Source: Rhodoplanes tepidamans
Lineage (GTDB): Bacteria > Pseudomonadota > Alphaproteobacteria > Rhizobiales > Xanthobacteraceae
Assembly: GCF_030813915.1 (NCBI RefSeq)
Contig: NZ_JAUSUJ010000001.1
Span: 434,001 to 498,000, forward strand
Direction of reading: 5' to 3'
DNA length: 64,000 nt
Part shown: one piece after another, positions 33,595 to 43,800 of the stretch
How positions within the stretch are numbered: position 1 is the first letter of the stretch
Layout: each line of letters begins with the position of its first letter
Position numbers and translations under genes: made by a program
The notes under the pieces: generated by a model
The model's database searches: none
What the model was told of the DNA's origin: nothing
The model's input: the letters and a program-made list of their open reading frames with translations, nothing else

Positions 33595-34059
33595 TCAGGC
33601 GACCTCGAAGGTGCCTTCGACCTCGACGGCGGCGTCTCCGGGCAGCACCGCGACGCCGATCGTCGTGCGGGCATGCCGGCCCTTCTCGCCGAACACGTCG
33701 ACCATCAGGTCGGAGGCGCCGTTGAGGACCTTCGGGCCGTCGAGGAAGCCCGGGGTCGAGGCGACGAAGCCGCCGAGCCGGACCACCCGCACCACCTTGT
33801 CGAGGTCGCCCAGCGCCGCCTTCACCTGCGCCAGCAGGTTGATGGCGCAGATGCGGGCCGCCTCGCGGCCCTGGTCGATCGACACCTCGCCGCCGAGCTT
33901 GCCGACCGCGACGGCCTTGCCGTCGACCAGGCAGAGCTGCCCGGAGACGAACAGCAGCCGGCCCGAGCGGACGAAGCCGACATAGTTGGCGATCGGCGCC
34001 GCCGGCGTCGGCAGCACAATTCCGAGTTCCGCGAGTTTCTTTTCGGCACTACCAGTCAT
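33595..34059 (-). CDS. RidA-family protein
   Basis: A 154-residue member of the RidA/YjgF family (long, YjgH-like branch). Landmarks are ANYVGFVRSGRLLFVSGQLCL, the EVSIDQGREAARICAINLLAQV helix and the C-terminal FGEKGRHARTTIGVAVLPGDAAVEVEGTFEV (broken here as HARTTIGVAVLPGDA). The Arg in RTTIGV corresponds to the catalytic Arg of imine deaminases. It may destroy reactive enamine/imine intermediates. It is the first gene of a three-gene minus-strand operon with GDPD and DUF482. Confidence 0.9.
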   Translation of the reverse strand: MTGSAEKKLAELGIVLPTPAAPIANYVGFVRSGRLLFVSGQLCLVDGKAVAVGKLGGEVSIDQGREAARICAINLLAQVKAALGDLDKVVRVVRLGGFVASTPGFLDGPKVLNGASDLMVDVFGEKGRHARTTIGVAVLPGDAAVEVEGTFEVA

Positions 34060-34284
34060 TTCAAGCCTCCCCGGCCCGTTTTGGTGACGCAGGTTCTTGT
34101 CCCCGATCGCGTATCCGAGCGCAATGGGGCGCCGCCAAGGCTCGTGCGGCGGCGACGGGCGAGGGCATGGCCGTGCTGCGGTCGCGGGTCGGACCGGGCC
34201 GCGGTTGCGGCGACTCTGGCCGGCCCCTATGTTCGCCGACGGCGCACCGGACGGCCCGGCGACCCACTGGAGACCCTTCGAGCG

Positions 34285-35163
34285 ATGGACCTCGGCACTC
34301 TCGGACATCCGCGGGCGCGTCTCGCCTTCGTGGTGGCGCTGGTCGCCGCGAGCATGACCGCCACGCCGGCACCGTCGGCCGGCGCCGCGCCCGGCCTCGC
34401 CTCGCATCGCGCCGTCTACGACCTCAAGCTCGTCCGCTCCCAGGGCAAGCGCCCGCTGCAGTCGGTGCGCGGCCGCATCCTGTACGACTTCTCCGGCAAT
34501 GCGTGTGACGGCTGGGTCCTGCAGTTCCGCCAGGTCTCCGAGCTCGACAATGGCGAGGGCCGGGTGGCGGTCAGCGACCTGCGGGCCTCCACCTGGGAAG
34601 AGGGGAACGCCAGGAGCTTCCGCTTCAACTCGCAGAACTACGTCAACGACCGGCCGGGCGACATGGTCGACGGCAAGGCCGAGCGGCGCGACGGCAAGGT
34701 CGCGGTCGCACTGGTGAAGCCGAAGGACACGTCGTTCGATCTCGACGCTGGAATGGTGTTCCCGACCGAGCACATGCGGCGGGTGCTGGAGGCGGCGCGC
34801 GAAGGCAGGACGCTGCTCGAGCTGCCCGTCTACGACGGATCCGAGAACGGCCAGAAGGCCTTCAACACGCTCACCATCATCGGCCAGCCGATCGGCCCGG
34901 AAAGCCGCGCCGAAGGCGACGCGACGGTCGGCCAGTCGGCCCTCGACGGCCTTCGCCGCTGGCCCGTGACGATCAGCTATTTCGACCGCGCCACCGCCGG
35001 GCAGGGCGAGCAGACGCCGGTCTATGCGATCGGCTTCCAGCTCTACGAGAACGGCGTCTCGCGGGCGCTCCGCCTCGACTACGGCGACTTCGTCGTCGCC
35101 GGCGAGATGTCGCAGCTCGACATCAAGGCAGTCGACAAGGCCGCCGAGCGCACCTGCCCGTGA
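34285..35163 (+). CDS. EipB-like periplasmic cell-envelope protein (DUF1849)
   Basis: A 292-residue exported protein. Signal peptide residues about 11-35 (LAFVVALVAASMTA, then AGAA-PG). The DUF1849 domain begins LASHRAVYDLKLVRSQG and contains GRILYDFSGNACDGWVLQFRQ and VVAGEMSQLDI. Two cysteines remain after cleavage, one in GNACDGW and one in the C-terminal ERTCP. They correspond to the disulfide of Brucella EipB, a beta-spiral protein needed for envelope integrity. ATG 34285 is the last start that keeps a full signal peptide; GGAG lies 12 bases upstream. Confidence 0.9.
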   Translation: MDLGTLGHPRARLAFVVALVAASMTATPAPSAGAAPGLASHRAVYDLKLVRSQGKRPLQSVRGRILYDFSGNACDGWVLQFRQVSELDNGEGRVAVSDLRASTWEEGNARSFRFNSQNYVNDRPGDMVDGKAERRDGKVAVALVKPKDTSFDLDAGMVFPTEHMRRVLEAAREGRTLLELPVYDGSENGQKAFNTLTIIGQPIGPESRAEGDATVGQSALDGLRRWPVTISYFDRATAGQGEQTPVYAIGFQLYENGVSRALRLDYGDFVVAGEMSQLDIKAVDKAAERTCP

Positions 35164-35252
35164 GCTGACGCGGATCGTCGCGGCGGACGGACCAGGCCGA
35201 TCCGGTGGGCTGCAGGCTCGCGCCACCGGACCGACGCTCAGGACTTGGACGC

Positions 35253-36539
35253 TCAGGATTTCGGTGTCTTCGGCGTCTTGTCGGCGTCGTCCAGCATCAG
35301 GCCGCGGATCACGGCGGCCTTGCCGAACTTTTCGCGCAGCCTGTCGACGGCGTGCTCGGCCGCCGCGGTGCGGGTCGCCCGGACGTCGATCAGGTCGGGC
35401 GGATCGGCGTCGTCGCCCGAGGCGAGGGTGCCGACCCCGATGCCGATCAGCCGGAACCGGGTGCCGTCGATCTCCGGCGCCAGCAGCTCGCGGCCGACCG
35501 TGAAGATGGTCGCGGCGAGCGCGGTCGGGGCGGGCAGGCTGTGCGAGCGGGTGCGCAGCCGGTGGTCGGCGCGCTTGAGCTTGAGCGTCACGGTGCTGCC
35601 GGCGAGGCCGGCCGCCTTCAGGCGGGCCGACACCTTTTCGCACAGCGGCCACAGGATCTTCTCCAGCCGGCGGCGGTCGGCGAGGTCGGCGTCGAGGGTC
35701 GTCTCGGCCGAGATGCTCTTGGCCGGCCGGTCGGGGGTGACGGTGCGGGCGTCGATGCCGCAGGCGAGGCGGGCGAGCCGCAGCCCCTCGGCCCCGAAGG
35801 CGCGCATCAGCGTCGTCTCGTCGGCGCGCTGCAGGTCGGCGACGGTGCGGAAGCCCGCCTTGCCGAGCGACGCCGCCGTCGCCTTGCCCACTCCGAAGAT
35901 GGCGGTGACCGGCTTCGGCGCCAGGAAGCGCGCGGCGTCGGCCTGCGTCAGCACCGAGAAGCCGCGCGGCTTCTCCAGATCGGAGGCGAGCTTGGCCAGG
36001 AACTTGTTCTCCGACAGGCCGACCGACACGGTGATGCCGATCTCGCGCTCGACCCGGCGGGCGAAGCGGGCGAGCGTCACGGCCGGTGCGGCACCGTGCA
36101 GCCGTTCGGTGCCGCCGAGATCGAGGAACGCCTCGTCGATGGACAGCGGCTCGACCAGCGGGGTGAGCTCCAGCATCATGGCCCGCACGGCGCGGCCCGC
36201 CTTGGCGTATTTCGCCATGTCGGGCTTGATCACCACGGCGTCGGGGCAGAGGCGCCGCGCCTCGAACATCGGCATCGCCGAGCGCACACCGCAGGTGCGC
36301 GCGACGTAGCAGGCGGTGGCGACGACGCCGCGCTTGCCGCCGCCGATGATCACCGGCAGGTCGCGCAGCTCTGGCCGGTCGCGCTTCTCCACCGCGGCGT
36401 AGAAGGCATCGCAGTCGACATGGGCGATATGTAAGCGGTGGAGCTCCGGGTGGCGGACCAGCCGCGGCGAGCCGCAGCGGGGGCAGCGCGTGGCCGCCTC
36501 CGGTGCCTCGCTCAGGCAGTCGCGGCAAAAGGCCGCCAT
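35253..36539 (-). CDS. dinB: DNA polymerase IV (Y family)
   Basis: A 428-residue translesion polymerase. The N-terminal 30 residues form a Cys4 motif (CRDC then CPRC) typical of the alphaproteobacterial branch. The palm and fingers have [14 protein letters not shown] with the first catalytic Asp, [19 protein letters not shown] and [11 protein letters not shown] with the second Asp-Glu pair. The helix-hairpin-helix is [17 protein letters not shown], and a little-finger domain follows. No canonical beta-clamp pentapeptide is clear at the end. ATG 36539 gives the family start MAAFCRDC. It is convergent with the EipB gene. Confidence 0.93.
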   Translation of the reverse strand: MAAFCRDCLSEAPEAATRCPRCGSPRLVRHPELHRLHIAHVDCDAFYAAVEKRDRPELRDLPVIIGGGKRGVVATACYVARTCGVRSAMPMFEARRLCPDAVVIKPDMAKYAKAGRAVRAMMLELTPLVEPLSIDEAFLDLGGTERLHGAAPAVTLARFARRVEREIGITVSVGLSENKFLAKLASDLEKPRGFSVLTQADAARFLAPKPVTAIFGVGKATAASLGKAGFRTVADLQRADETTLMRAFGAEGLRLARLACGIDARTVTPDRPAKSISAETTLDADLADRRRLEKILWPLCEKVSARLKAAGLAGSTVTLKLKRADHRLRTRSHSLPAPTALAATIFTVGRELLAPEIDGTRFRLIGIGVGTLASGDDADPPDLIDVRATRTAAAEHAVDRLREKFGKAAVIRGLMLDDADKTPKTPKS

Positions 36540-36847
36540 CGGGCGCCTCGTGGTCTCGTTTCGGCAGGGGGCGCTTCTGCGCGTGTCGTTCCGGCGAGTG
36601 TCGGCCCTGGTCATGAGTCGATCAAGGCGGCGGCCGGACCGGCGACGGTAACGCGCTCGGCGGTGCCGCAGTCGTCCGGGGGTGCCGGAGGCCTCCGTAT
36701 TCACTATACTTAACAAATCCTTTAGGAGTCGCATTTGTTTGCGATTGTGAAAGGAATAGCCTGTAGGGTGAACTAGTAGGGATCATGTCGCGTGCGGCGG
36801 CGAACCGCCGGAATCGCCGGAGCGGTCGCGAACCGCGGAGGGCTTCG

Positions 36848-37219
36848 ATGGCGAAGACCGTCCTCATCGTGGAGGACAACGAGCTCAACATGAAGCTCTT
36901 CCACGATCTTTTGGAGGCGCACGGGTACAACACGGTCGGTACCCGGAACGGGGTCGAGGCCCTCGACCTCGCCCGGCGCCATCGGCCCGACCTGATCCTG
37001 ATGGACATCCAGCTGCCGGAGGTCTCGGGCCTCGAGGTGACGCGGTGGCTGAAGGACGACCCCGAGCTCAAGGCGATTCCGGTCGTGGCCGTGACGGCCT
37101 TCGCCATGAAGGGCGACGAGGAGCGCATCCGCGAGGGCGGCTGCGAAGCGTATCTGTCGAAACCGATCTCGGTCGGCAAGTTCATCGAGACGGTCCGCCA
37201 CTTCCTCGGCCAGCCGTGA
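36848..37219 (+). CDS. divK: Single-domain response regulator DivK
   Basis: A 123-residue receiver domain: [20 protein letters not shown] (acidic pocket Glu-Asp), [16 protein letters not shown] with the phospho-acceptor Asp53, [11 protein letters not shown] (Thr) and YLSKPISV (Lys). ELNMKLFHD and the whole layout match DivK of Caulobacter and Brucella, which relays phosphate from PleC/DivJ to control cell-cycle progression through DivL-CckA. ATG 36848 gives the DivK start MAKTVLI. PleD follows 12 bases later, the conserved divK-pleD operon. Confidence 0.94.
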   Translation: MAKTVLIVEDNELNMKLFHDLLEAHGYNTVGTRNGVEALDLARRHRPDLILMDIQLPEVSGLEVTRWLKDDPELKAIPVVAVTAFAMKGDEERIREGGCEAYLSKPISVGKFIETVRHFLGQP

Positions 37220-37231
37220 GGTGATCGTTCG

Positions 37232-38608
37232 ATGACTGCCCGCATCCTCGTCGTCGACGACGTCCTGGCGAACGTGAAGCTGCTCGAGGCGCGGCTCTCG
37301 GCGGAGTATTTCGACGTCATCACGGCGCTGTCGGGCGCCGAGGCGCTGGCGATCTGCGAGCGGGCGCAGTGCGATATCGTGCTGCTCGACGTGATGATGC
37401 CGGACATGGACGGCTTCGAGGTGTGCCGCCGCCTCAAAGCCAACCCCAAGACCCACCATATTCCGGTCGTCATGGTGACGGCGCTCGACCAGGCCGCCGA
37501 CCGGGTGCGCGGCCTCGAGGCCGGTGCCGACGACTTCCTCACCAAGCCGGTGTCCGACATCGCGCTGGTCGCGCGGGTGCGCTCGCTCACCCGCCTCAAG
37601 CTGATGACCGACGAGCTGCGCATGCGGGCGCACACGTCGCGCGAGATCGGCATCGAGAACCCGGTTATGGAAGCGATAGCCGACACCGGTCGCAGCGGCC
37701 GCGTGCTGCTCATCGACGACCGCCGGTCGTCGTTCGAGCGGATCTCCGGCATGCTGTCGGCCGAGCACACGGTCGACGTCGAGAGCGACGCCGCCGAGGC
37801 GCTGTTCCGGGCCGCCGACGGCGGCTACGACCTGATCGTCATCTCGCTGGCGCTGGAGAGCTTCGACGGCCTGCGCCTGTGCAGCCAGCTCCGCTCGCTC
37901 GACCGCACCCGCAACGTGCCGATCGTGGCGATCGCCGATCCGGAGGAGGAGAGCAGCCGGCTCAACCGCGGCCTCGAGATCGGCATCAACGACTACGTCT
38001 TCCGGCCGGTCGACCGCAACGAACTGCTGGCCCGCGCCCGCACCCAGGTGCGCAAGAAGCGCTTCACCGAGCGGCTGCGCGACAACGTCCAGCTCTCCAT
38101 CGAGATGGCGATCACCGACGCGCTCACCGGGCTGCACAATCGCCGCTACATGGAGACCCATGTGGCGACCCTGGTGGAGCAGGCGATCGCCCGCGGCAAG
38201 CCGCTCGCCGTGCTGGTGCTCGACATCGACTACTTCAAGGCGATCAACGACACCCACGGCCACGACGGCGGCGACGACGTGCTGCGCGAGTTCGCGACGC
38301 GGCTGCGCAAGTCGATCCGCGGCATCGATCTCGCCTGCCGGTTCGGCGGCGAGGAGTTCGTCGTGGTGATGCCGGACACCGATCTGGGGATCGCCGCCAA
38401 GGTGGCCGAGCGGCTGCGCCGCCGGATCGCCTCCGAGCCCTTCCTGATCCATGCCACCGGCCGCACCGTGGAGGTGACGATCTCGATCGGGATTTCCGGG
38501 CTAGCCGGTCCGGATGATAGCCCGACAAAGGTCCTCAAGCGGGCCGACGAGGCGCTGTATCGGGCTAAGCGGGACGGTCGCAACCGGGTCGTCGCCGCCG
38601 CAGCGTGA
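37232..38608 (+). CDS. pleD: PleD-type diguanylate cyclase response regulator
   Basis: A 458-residue protein with receiver 1 (1-120; ARILVVDDVLANVKLLE, phospho-acceptor Asp53 in IVLLDVMMPDMDGFE), a degenerate receiver 2 (about 150-270; ISLALESFDGLRL in place of a phospho-acceptor) and a GGDEF domain (about 285-455). The active site reads RFGGEEFVVVMP. The product-inhibition site RGID lies five residues before GGEEF, so feedback by c-di-GMP is expected. In relatives PleD dimerises when phosphorylated and makes c-di-GMP at the cell pole during swarmer-to-stalk type differentiation. Co-transcribed with divK. Confidence 0.95.
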   Translation: MTARILVVDDVLANVKLLEARLSAEYFDVITALSGAEALAICERAQCDIVLLDVMMPDMDGFEVCRRLKANPKTHHIPVVMVTALDQAADRVRGLEAGADDFLTKPVSDIALVARVRSLTRLKLMTDELRMRAHTSREIGIENPVMEAIADTGRSGRVLLIDDRRSSFERISGMLSAEHTVDVESDAAEALFRAADGGYDLIVISLALESFDGLRLCSQLRSLDRTRNVPIVAIADPEEESSRLNRGLEIGINDYVFRPVDRNELLARARTQVRKKRFTERLRDNVQLSIEMAITDALTGLHNRRYMETHVATLVEQAIARGKPLAVLVLDIDYFKAINDTHGHDGGDDVLREFATRLRKSIRGIDLACRFGGEEFVVVMPDTDLGIAAKVAERLRRRIASEPFLIHATGRTVEVTISIGISGLAGPDDSPTKVLKRADEALYRAKRDGRNRVVAAAA

Positions 38609-38736
38609 CAATCCGCACGATTTGTTTCGCCAAGCGCCTGATCTGTAAACCTTAATCGTTTAGATTGCCGCGACTCGGCCGGGCCGGGCCGGCGGACGGA
38701 GGTTGATTTCCGCGGAACTTGCGATAGATTTTGATT

Positions 38737-38912
38737 GAAATTGCTCGAACGGGGGATTGAGGCCGGCCAGCGGCCTCTCCCAATCGGCGAGCACGACTAA
38801 CCCTACGGAGTGCTCAGGTCCGCCGCATCTCCTGGGTCCGTGGGGTTCGGCCGGCCGGTGAGCGGTGAGAGTGGCCTCCTCATAACACCGCTCCCGGCCG
38901 GCCACTTTTATT
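38737..38912 (+). ncRNA. Candidate small RNA downstream of pleD
   Basis: A possible promoter (TTGATT 38703-38708, 16-base spacer, TAGATT 38725-38730) precedes a run of three hairpins and no open frame. The hairpins are GAGGCC/GGCCTC (38759-38777), GAGCAC/GTGCTC (38789-38815) and a long terminator-like stem (38849-38903). The transcript would be about 175 bases. The last loop carries CCTCCTC, an anti-Shine-Dalgarno motif as found in exposed loops of rhizobial trans-acting sRNAs. No match to 6S, SRP RNA, tmRNA or RNase P RNA was seen. Transcription is inferred only. Confidence 0.4.
38849..38912 (+). terminator. Long hairpin followed by T run
   Basis: Arms 38849-38867 and 38886-38903 pair over 18 base pairs with one bulged T (GGCCGGCCGG then GAGCGGTG on the left). 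They enclose an 18-base loop and are followed by ACTTTTATT. This is the strongest intrinsic-terminator-like structure in the window. It would end the candidate sRNA or read-through from divK-pleD. Confidence 0.6.
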
Positions 38913-39268
38913 CGTGGCGGCTTATTCGTGGCGGCCTCGCCGGACACCGGCGCCAGGGCCGTGTGGACGGCTCCGGGCCATCCGGACCGCAGCCGCTCCG
39001 TTCTTCGGCCTACATCGTTCGACGCGCACCCCAGTGGCCCGCCCGGCTCGCGAGAGCCGGGCGTCGCGTTTCGACGCATGCCGGGGCGATCCGGACGGGA
39101 AGGTCCCCGCCGCCGCTACCGACGCCGAAAGGCCGGGGCGAGCCCGGCCAGCAGGGACGATCGGACGAGGGGAGCTGAGAACAGGAACGCCCGGGACAGG
39201 AACGCCCGGACAGCACCGCTCGGGACAGGCGTGCCCGCCGGGGTGGACCCGCCGGAACGGCGGCGCCC
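38913..39268. other. Gene-free stretch before rpmG
   Basis: About 350 bases of GC-rich sequence with no recognisable gene, hairpin or promoter. rpmG runs toward it from the right, so it is 3' to both neighbours. Confidence 0.4.
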
Positions 39269-39436
39269 TTACTTGATCTTGGCTTCGCGGAACTCGACGT
39301 GCTTCTTGGCGACCGGATCGTACTTCTTCTTGACGAGCTTCTCGGTCTGGGTGCGCGAGTTCTTCTTGGCCACGTAGAAATAGCCGGTGTCGGCGCTCGA
39401 CACGAGCTTGACCTTGATGGTGGTTGCCTTCGCCAT
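39269..39436 (-). CDS. rpmG: 50S ribosomal protein L33
   Basis: A 55-residue ribosomal protein beginning [21 protein letters not shown] and containing [16 protein letters not shown] and the end [10 protein letters not shown]. It has no CxxC pairs, so it is the zinc-independent form. Length and sequence fit alphaproteobacterial L33. Its place downstream of divK-pleD on the opposite strand is a conserved neighbourhood. Confidence 0.96.
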   Translation of the reverse strand: MAKATTIKVKLVSSADTGYFYVAKKNSRTQTEKLVKKKYDPVAKKHVEFREAKIK

Positions 39437-40202
39437 GGGGCGCCCTCGAAATCGTTCGAACGATGCGGTGAGTTGCGGGCAACCTAGTGACAGGGCCCGA
39501 AAAGTCAAGAAAGCACCCCGCCCGGCAGGTATCCGCGACGGCGACGGGCGTTGCCGAAGCGGACGGGGCTGCCGGACGGGGGCATCGACGTCGGGGAAAC
39601 GCCGATTTCGTGGCTCGGGCCCGCCGGTCCGGCGGACCGTGGTGATTCCGGGACCGGCGGAGCGCTACGCACGCCGCGCCCCCCCCCCGAGCCGTCGCGA
39701 CCATCGCAGGCGGACCCGGCGGGAACGGGGCAGGGAGGTTGCGGCGTGTTTCGATCCGACGCCGATTTGTAACGGGGACGCCCTCTACGGCCGCCGCACC
39801 GGGATCGTCGTCGCGAGCGCCGGCGCGGGCCGCGGCGGAACGCCGGCGAATCGGCCGCGCCGCGACGGCCGACCCGTATCCGAGCGCGGCCGCGCCGGCG
39901 GCCGCGATCCGGCGGACGGGACCGTCGGCGCCGGCACCCCGCCCGGCAGCCATCCGAGGCGGGGACGAGCCTGGGCGGACGGACTGTCGGGCGGGACCAT
40001 CGACGGGGGACCGTCGACGCCGTGGCTCCGGGAGGGCGGTGGGAGCATCCGGTCTGCTGGACCGGCCGTCCCGACCTTCGGTTCGGAGCCGCCGTCATCG
40101 TCGCCGCCGGACGCGGCGGGAGAGGGGCCGGGCATTGCGGAGTGTGTCGGCCGGATGCCGGAGTGTTGCGGGCAGCGGCAGCGCGGTGGCGCGCCGTGGC
40201 GA
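39437..40202. other. Gene-free stretch with a ten-C tract
   Basis: About 770 bases between rpmG and the sigma factor. The open frames look like composition artefacts rich in Arg, Pro and Gly. A run of ten C residues lies at 39679-39688. No anti-sigma factor gene or terminator was recognised, although the stretch is directly downstream of the sigma factor. Confidence 0.4.
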
Positions 40203-40784
40203 TCAGTCGGTCGGCAGCGACAGGCGGATGTCCTGCTCCTGGTGGCGCAGCACGGCACGCAGCCGCTCGCGAGCCCGCTTGAGCAGCGATTCGATCGCGA
40301 ACACGGTAGTCTCCATCACGGTGGCGATCTCCTCGTTGCCGAGCCCCTCGTGATAGGACAGCAGGATCGCGACCCGCTGCCGTTCCGGCAGCGCGGCGAC
40401 CGCCTCCTCGAGCATCTCGTTCACCTCGGCGCGCTGCAGCGTCGTGATCACGTCCGGGCGCGGATCGGCCGGCTCGGCGATCCCGTCGAGCGGCTCGGTG
40501 CGCTGGCGACGGTGGAAGTCGATGCAGCGGTTGATCACCACCCGGCACAGGAAGGTGGAGAACTTGGCGCGCCCCGGTTCGAAGCGGTGCCGACTCGTCC
40601 AAATTTTCAGAAAAGTGTCTTGAACGACGTCTTCGGCATCGGCCGCGTTGCGCAGAATGCGCAGCGCGAGAGCGTAGGCCTGATCGACATGGCGGCCCAC
40701 CAGCATCCGGAACGCGGCTTCGTCGTCGGCCGCGATCCGCCGGATGAGGTCGTCGTCCGAGACCTCCACGTTCTTCCACCTCAT
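40203..40784 (-). CDS. ECF-type RNA polymerase sigma factor
   Basis: A 193-residue sigma-70 family protein with region 2 (DLIRRIAADDEAAFRMLVGRH, then AEDVVQDTFLKIWTSRHRF, with the region 2.4 FSTFLCRVVINRCIDFHRR) and region 4 (LPERQRVAILLSYHEGLGNEEIATVMETTVFAIESLLKRARERLR, seen here as its helix-turn-helix parts). The linker is short and there is no region 3. GNEEIA-x-VMETTVFAIE is the DNA-binding helix pair. No anti-sigma factor or heavy-metal sensor lies beside it, so its partner and signal are unknown. It lies 51 bases downstream of the end of the efflux pump gene on the same strand and might be reached by read-through. Confidence 0.88.
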   Translation of the reverse strand: MRWKNVEVSDDDLIRRIAADDEAAFRMLVGRHVDQAYALALRILRNAADAEDVVQDTFLKIWTSRHRFEPGRAKFSTFLCRVVINRCIDFHRRQRTEPLDGIAEPADPRPDVITTLQRAEVNEMLEEAVAALPERQRVAILLSYHEGLGNEEIATVMETTVFAIESLLKRARERLRAVLRHQEQDIRLSLPTD

Positions 40785-40834
40785 CGTCGCCGCCGGCCGC
40801 GGCGAACCTCACGCTTCGACGGTCGCGGCGGGAC

Positions 40835-43800
40835 TCACGCCGGATCCGTCGAAGCGGCCGTTTGCGTCGGCCGGGCCGCTCTGCGCGCGGCGAACCAGCC
40901 CGTCACGCGTCGTACCGTGACGAACAGCAGCGGGATGAAGAACACCCCGAGGACCGTCGCCGCGATCATCCCACCCAGCACGCCGATGCCGATGGCATTC
41001 TGGCTCCCGGAACCCGCTCCCGTTGCCGTCGCCAGCGGCACGACGCCCAGGATGAAGGCGAGCGACGTCATCAGGATCGGCCGGAACCGCTGGCGCGCTG
41101 CATCAAGGGCAGCCGAAGCAAGATCCTCGCCGGCCTTCAGACGCGCCAGCGCGAACTCGACGATCAGGATCGCATTCTTCGCCGACAACCCGATGGTGGT
41201 CAGCAACCCGACCTTGAAGTAGACGTCGTTCGTCTGCCCCGTCAAGGTCGCAGCCACGACCGCCCCCAAGATGCCGACAGGCACCGACAGCAGCACGGCG
41301 ATCGGCGTCGACCAGCTCTCGTAAAGCGCGGCGAGCGCCAGGAACACCACCAGAAGCGAGATGACGTAGAGGGCCGCCGCCTGGCTGCCGGCGAGCTTCT
41401 CCTGTCTGGAGAGGCCGGCCCAGCCGGGGCGGAAGCCGGTTGGCAGCGACTCGATGATCCCGGCGATCTCGTTCATGGCGTCACCCGAGCTGACACCCGG
41501 TGCGCCTTGACCGACGATCTCGACCGCCGACGCACCGTTGAATCGCTCGAGCTTGGGCGAGCCGAAGGTCCAGCGGGTCGAGGTGAACGCCGAGAACGGC
41601 ACCATCGAGCCGGAGGTGTTGCGGACGTACCAGGACTCCAGGTTCTCGGGCGTCATCCGGTGCTTGGCGTCCGACTGCACGTACACGTACTTGACGCGGC
41701 CGCGATGGATGAAGTCGTTGACGTAGGTGCCGCCCCAGGCGGTTGCGAGCGTGTCGTCCACGTTGGCGAGCGACAGGCTGAAGGCGCTGGCCTTCTCCTG
41801 GTCGACGTCGACCGTGAATTGCGGCGTGTCGTCCTGGCCGTTGGGACGCGTCGCCATCAGCTTGCGGCTCTGCGACGCGGCGCCGAGCACGCGGTTGCGC
41901 ATCTCCATCAGGGTCTCGTGCCCGGCCCCGCCGACGTCCTGGAGGTAGACGTCGAAGCCCGACGAGTTGCCGAGCCCCGGTACGGTCGGCGGCGTCAGGG
42001 CGAACACCATGGCGTCGCTTATCCGTGCGAACGTGCCCATGGCGCGGCCGACGATCGCCTGTGCTGCCAGGGCCGGGGACTTTCGCTCGTCGAACGGCTT
42101 GAGCTTGACGAACGCCATGCCGGTATTCTGGCCCTCGCCGGCGAAGCTGAAGCCGCTCACCGTCAGGATGCCGTCGACGGCCTCCTTCTCCTGGTCGAGA
42201 TAGTAGCGCGTCACGTCGGCCAGGACACGATCGGTGCGATCCTGGGTGGCGCCGACCGGAAGCTGCGCCATCGTCATCAGGATGCCCTGGTCCTCGTCGG
42301 GCAGGAACGAGCTCGGCAGCCGGGTGAACAGCGCCGCGGCAGCCAGGACGACGATCACGAATCCCGCCAGGAACCAGCGCGGGCGGCCGACTACGCCACC
42401 GGCACTGCGACGGTAACCCTCGGTCGTCCGGTCGAAGTTGCGATTGAACCAGCCTGCGAGACCGCGCGTGCCGGAGTGTTCGCGGCGCGGCCGCAGGATG
42501 GTGGCGCACAGCGCCGGCGTGAGCACCATCGCGACGATCACGGACAGGATCATGGCCGAGACGATCGTCACCGAGAACTGCCGGTAGATGACGCCGACCG
42601 AGCCGCCGAAGAACGCCATCGGCACGAACACGGCCGACAGCACCGTGGCGATGCCGACCAGTGCGCCGGTGATCTCCCGCATGGACTTCTGGGTGGCCTC
42701 CTTGGGCGGCAGGCCGTCCTCTTCCATCACGCGCTCGACGTTCTCGACCACCACGATGGCGTCGTCGACGAGGAGGCCGATCGCCAGCACCATGGCGAAC
42801 ATGGTCAGCATGTTGATCGAGTAGCCGGCGATCGACAGCACCCCGAAGGTTCCGAGCAGCACCACCGGTACGGCGAGCGTCGGAATCAGGGTCGCCCGGA
42901 GATTCTGGAGGAAGATCAGCATCACCAGGAAGACCAGCACGATCGCCTCGGCGAGCGTCTTGACCACTTCCTCGATCGACAGGCGGACGAACGGCGTCGT
43001 CTCGTACGGATAGTGGACCTCGACGCCCTCCGGCATGGTCGCCGCCGAGTCGGCGATCGCGTTCTTCACCCGGTCCGCGGTGCCGATGGCGTTGGCGCCG
43101 TTGGCCAGCATGATGGCGAGGGCAGCGGCCGGCTTGCCATTGTAGCGGCTCGACGAGCGATAGTTGTCGGCGCCGAGCTCGACGGTCGCGACGTCGCCGA
43201 TGCGGACGATCGAGCCGTCGGCGGCGCTCTTGAGGATGATGTTGCGGAACTGCTCGGGCGTCTGCATGCGCGAGCGTGCCCGCACGGCGGCGTTGAGCTG
43301 CTGTCCCTGGAGAGCCGGACGGCCGCCGAGCTGGCCGGCGGCGATCTCGACGTTCTGGGCCTCGATCGCCGCCGACACGTCGGTCGGCATCAGCGAGAAC
43401 TGGGCGAGCTTGTCGGGATCGACCCAGACCCGCATGGCGTAGCCGGAGCCGAGAAGCTGCGTCGAGCCGACGCCGTCGAGCCGCTTGATGGTGTCGTTGA
43501 GGGTGCTGTTGACCCAGTCGGAGATGTCGACGTCGCTCAGCGAGCCGTCACGCGACACGAAGGCGATCACCATGAAGAAGCTGTCGGAGGCCTTCGACAC
43601 CGAGATGCCGGTGCTCTGCACCACCGACGGGAGTTGCGCCGTGACGAGCTGCAGCTTGTTCTGCACCTGCATCTGGGCGATGTCGGGATCGGCCGCGTTG
43701 GTGAAGGTCAGGGTGATCGACACGGTGCCGGACGAGCTCGACGAGGACGTCATGTAGTCGAGGTGGTCGATGCCGGTCATGCCCTGCTCGATCACCTTGG

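Noticed and set aside
38737-38912. 6S, SRP (4.5S), tmRNA or RNase P RNA as identity of the hairpin-rich segment
   Set aside because: Conserved cores such as the SRP GGAAGCAGCC loop, the tmRNA Ala-tRNA-like ends or the long 6S bubble are absent.
39505-40812. 435-codon minus-strand frame in the rpmG-sigma gap considered as an anti-sigma gene
   Set aside because: Its first part is a shadow of the sigma factor and the remainder is low-complexity Arg/Pro/Gly text without a membrane segment.
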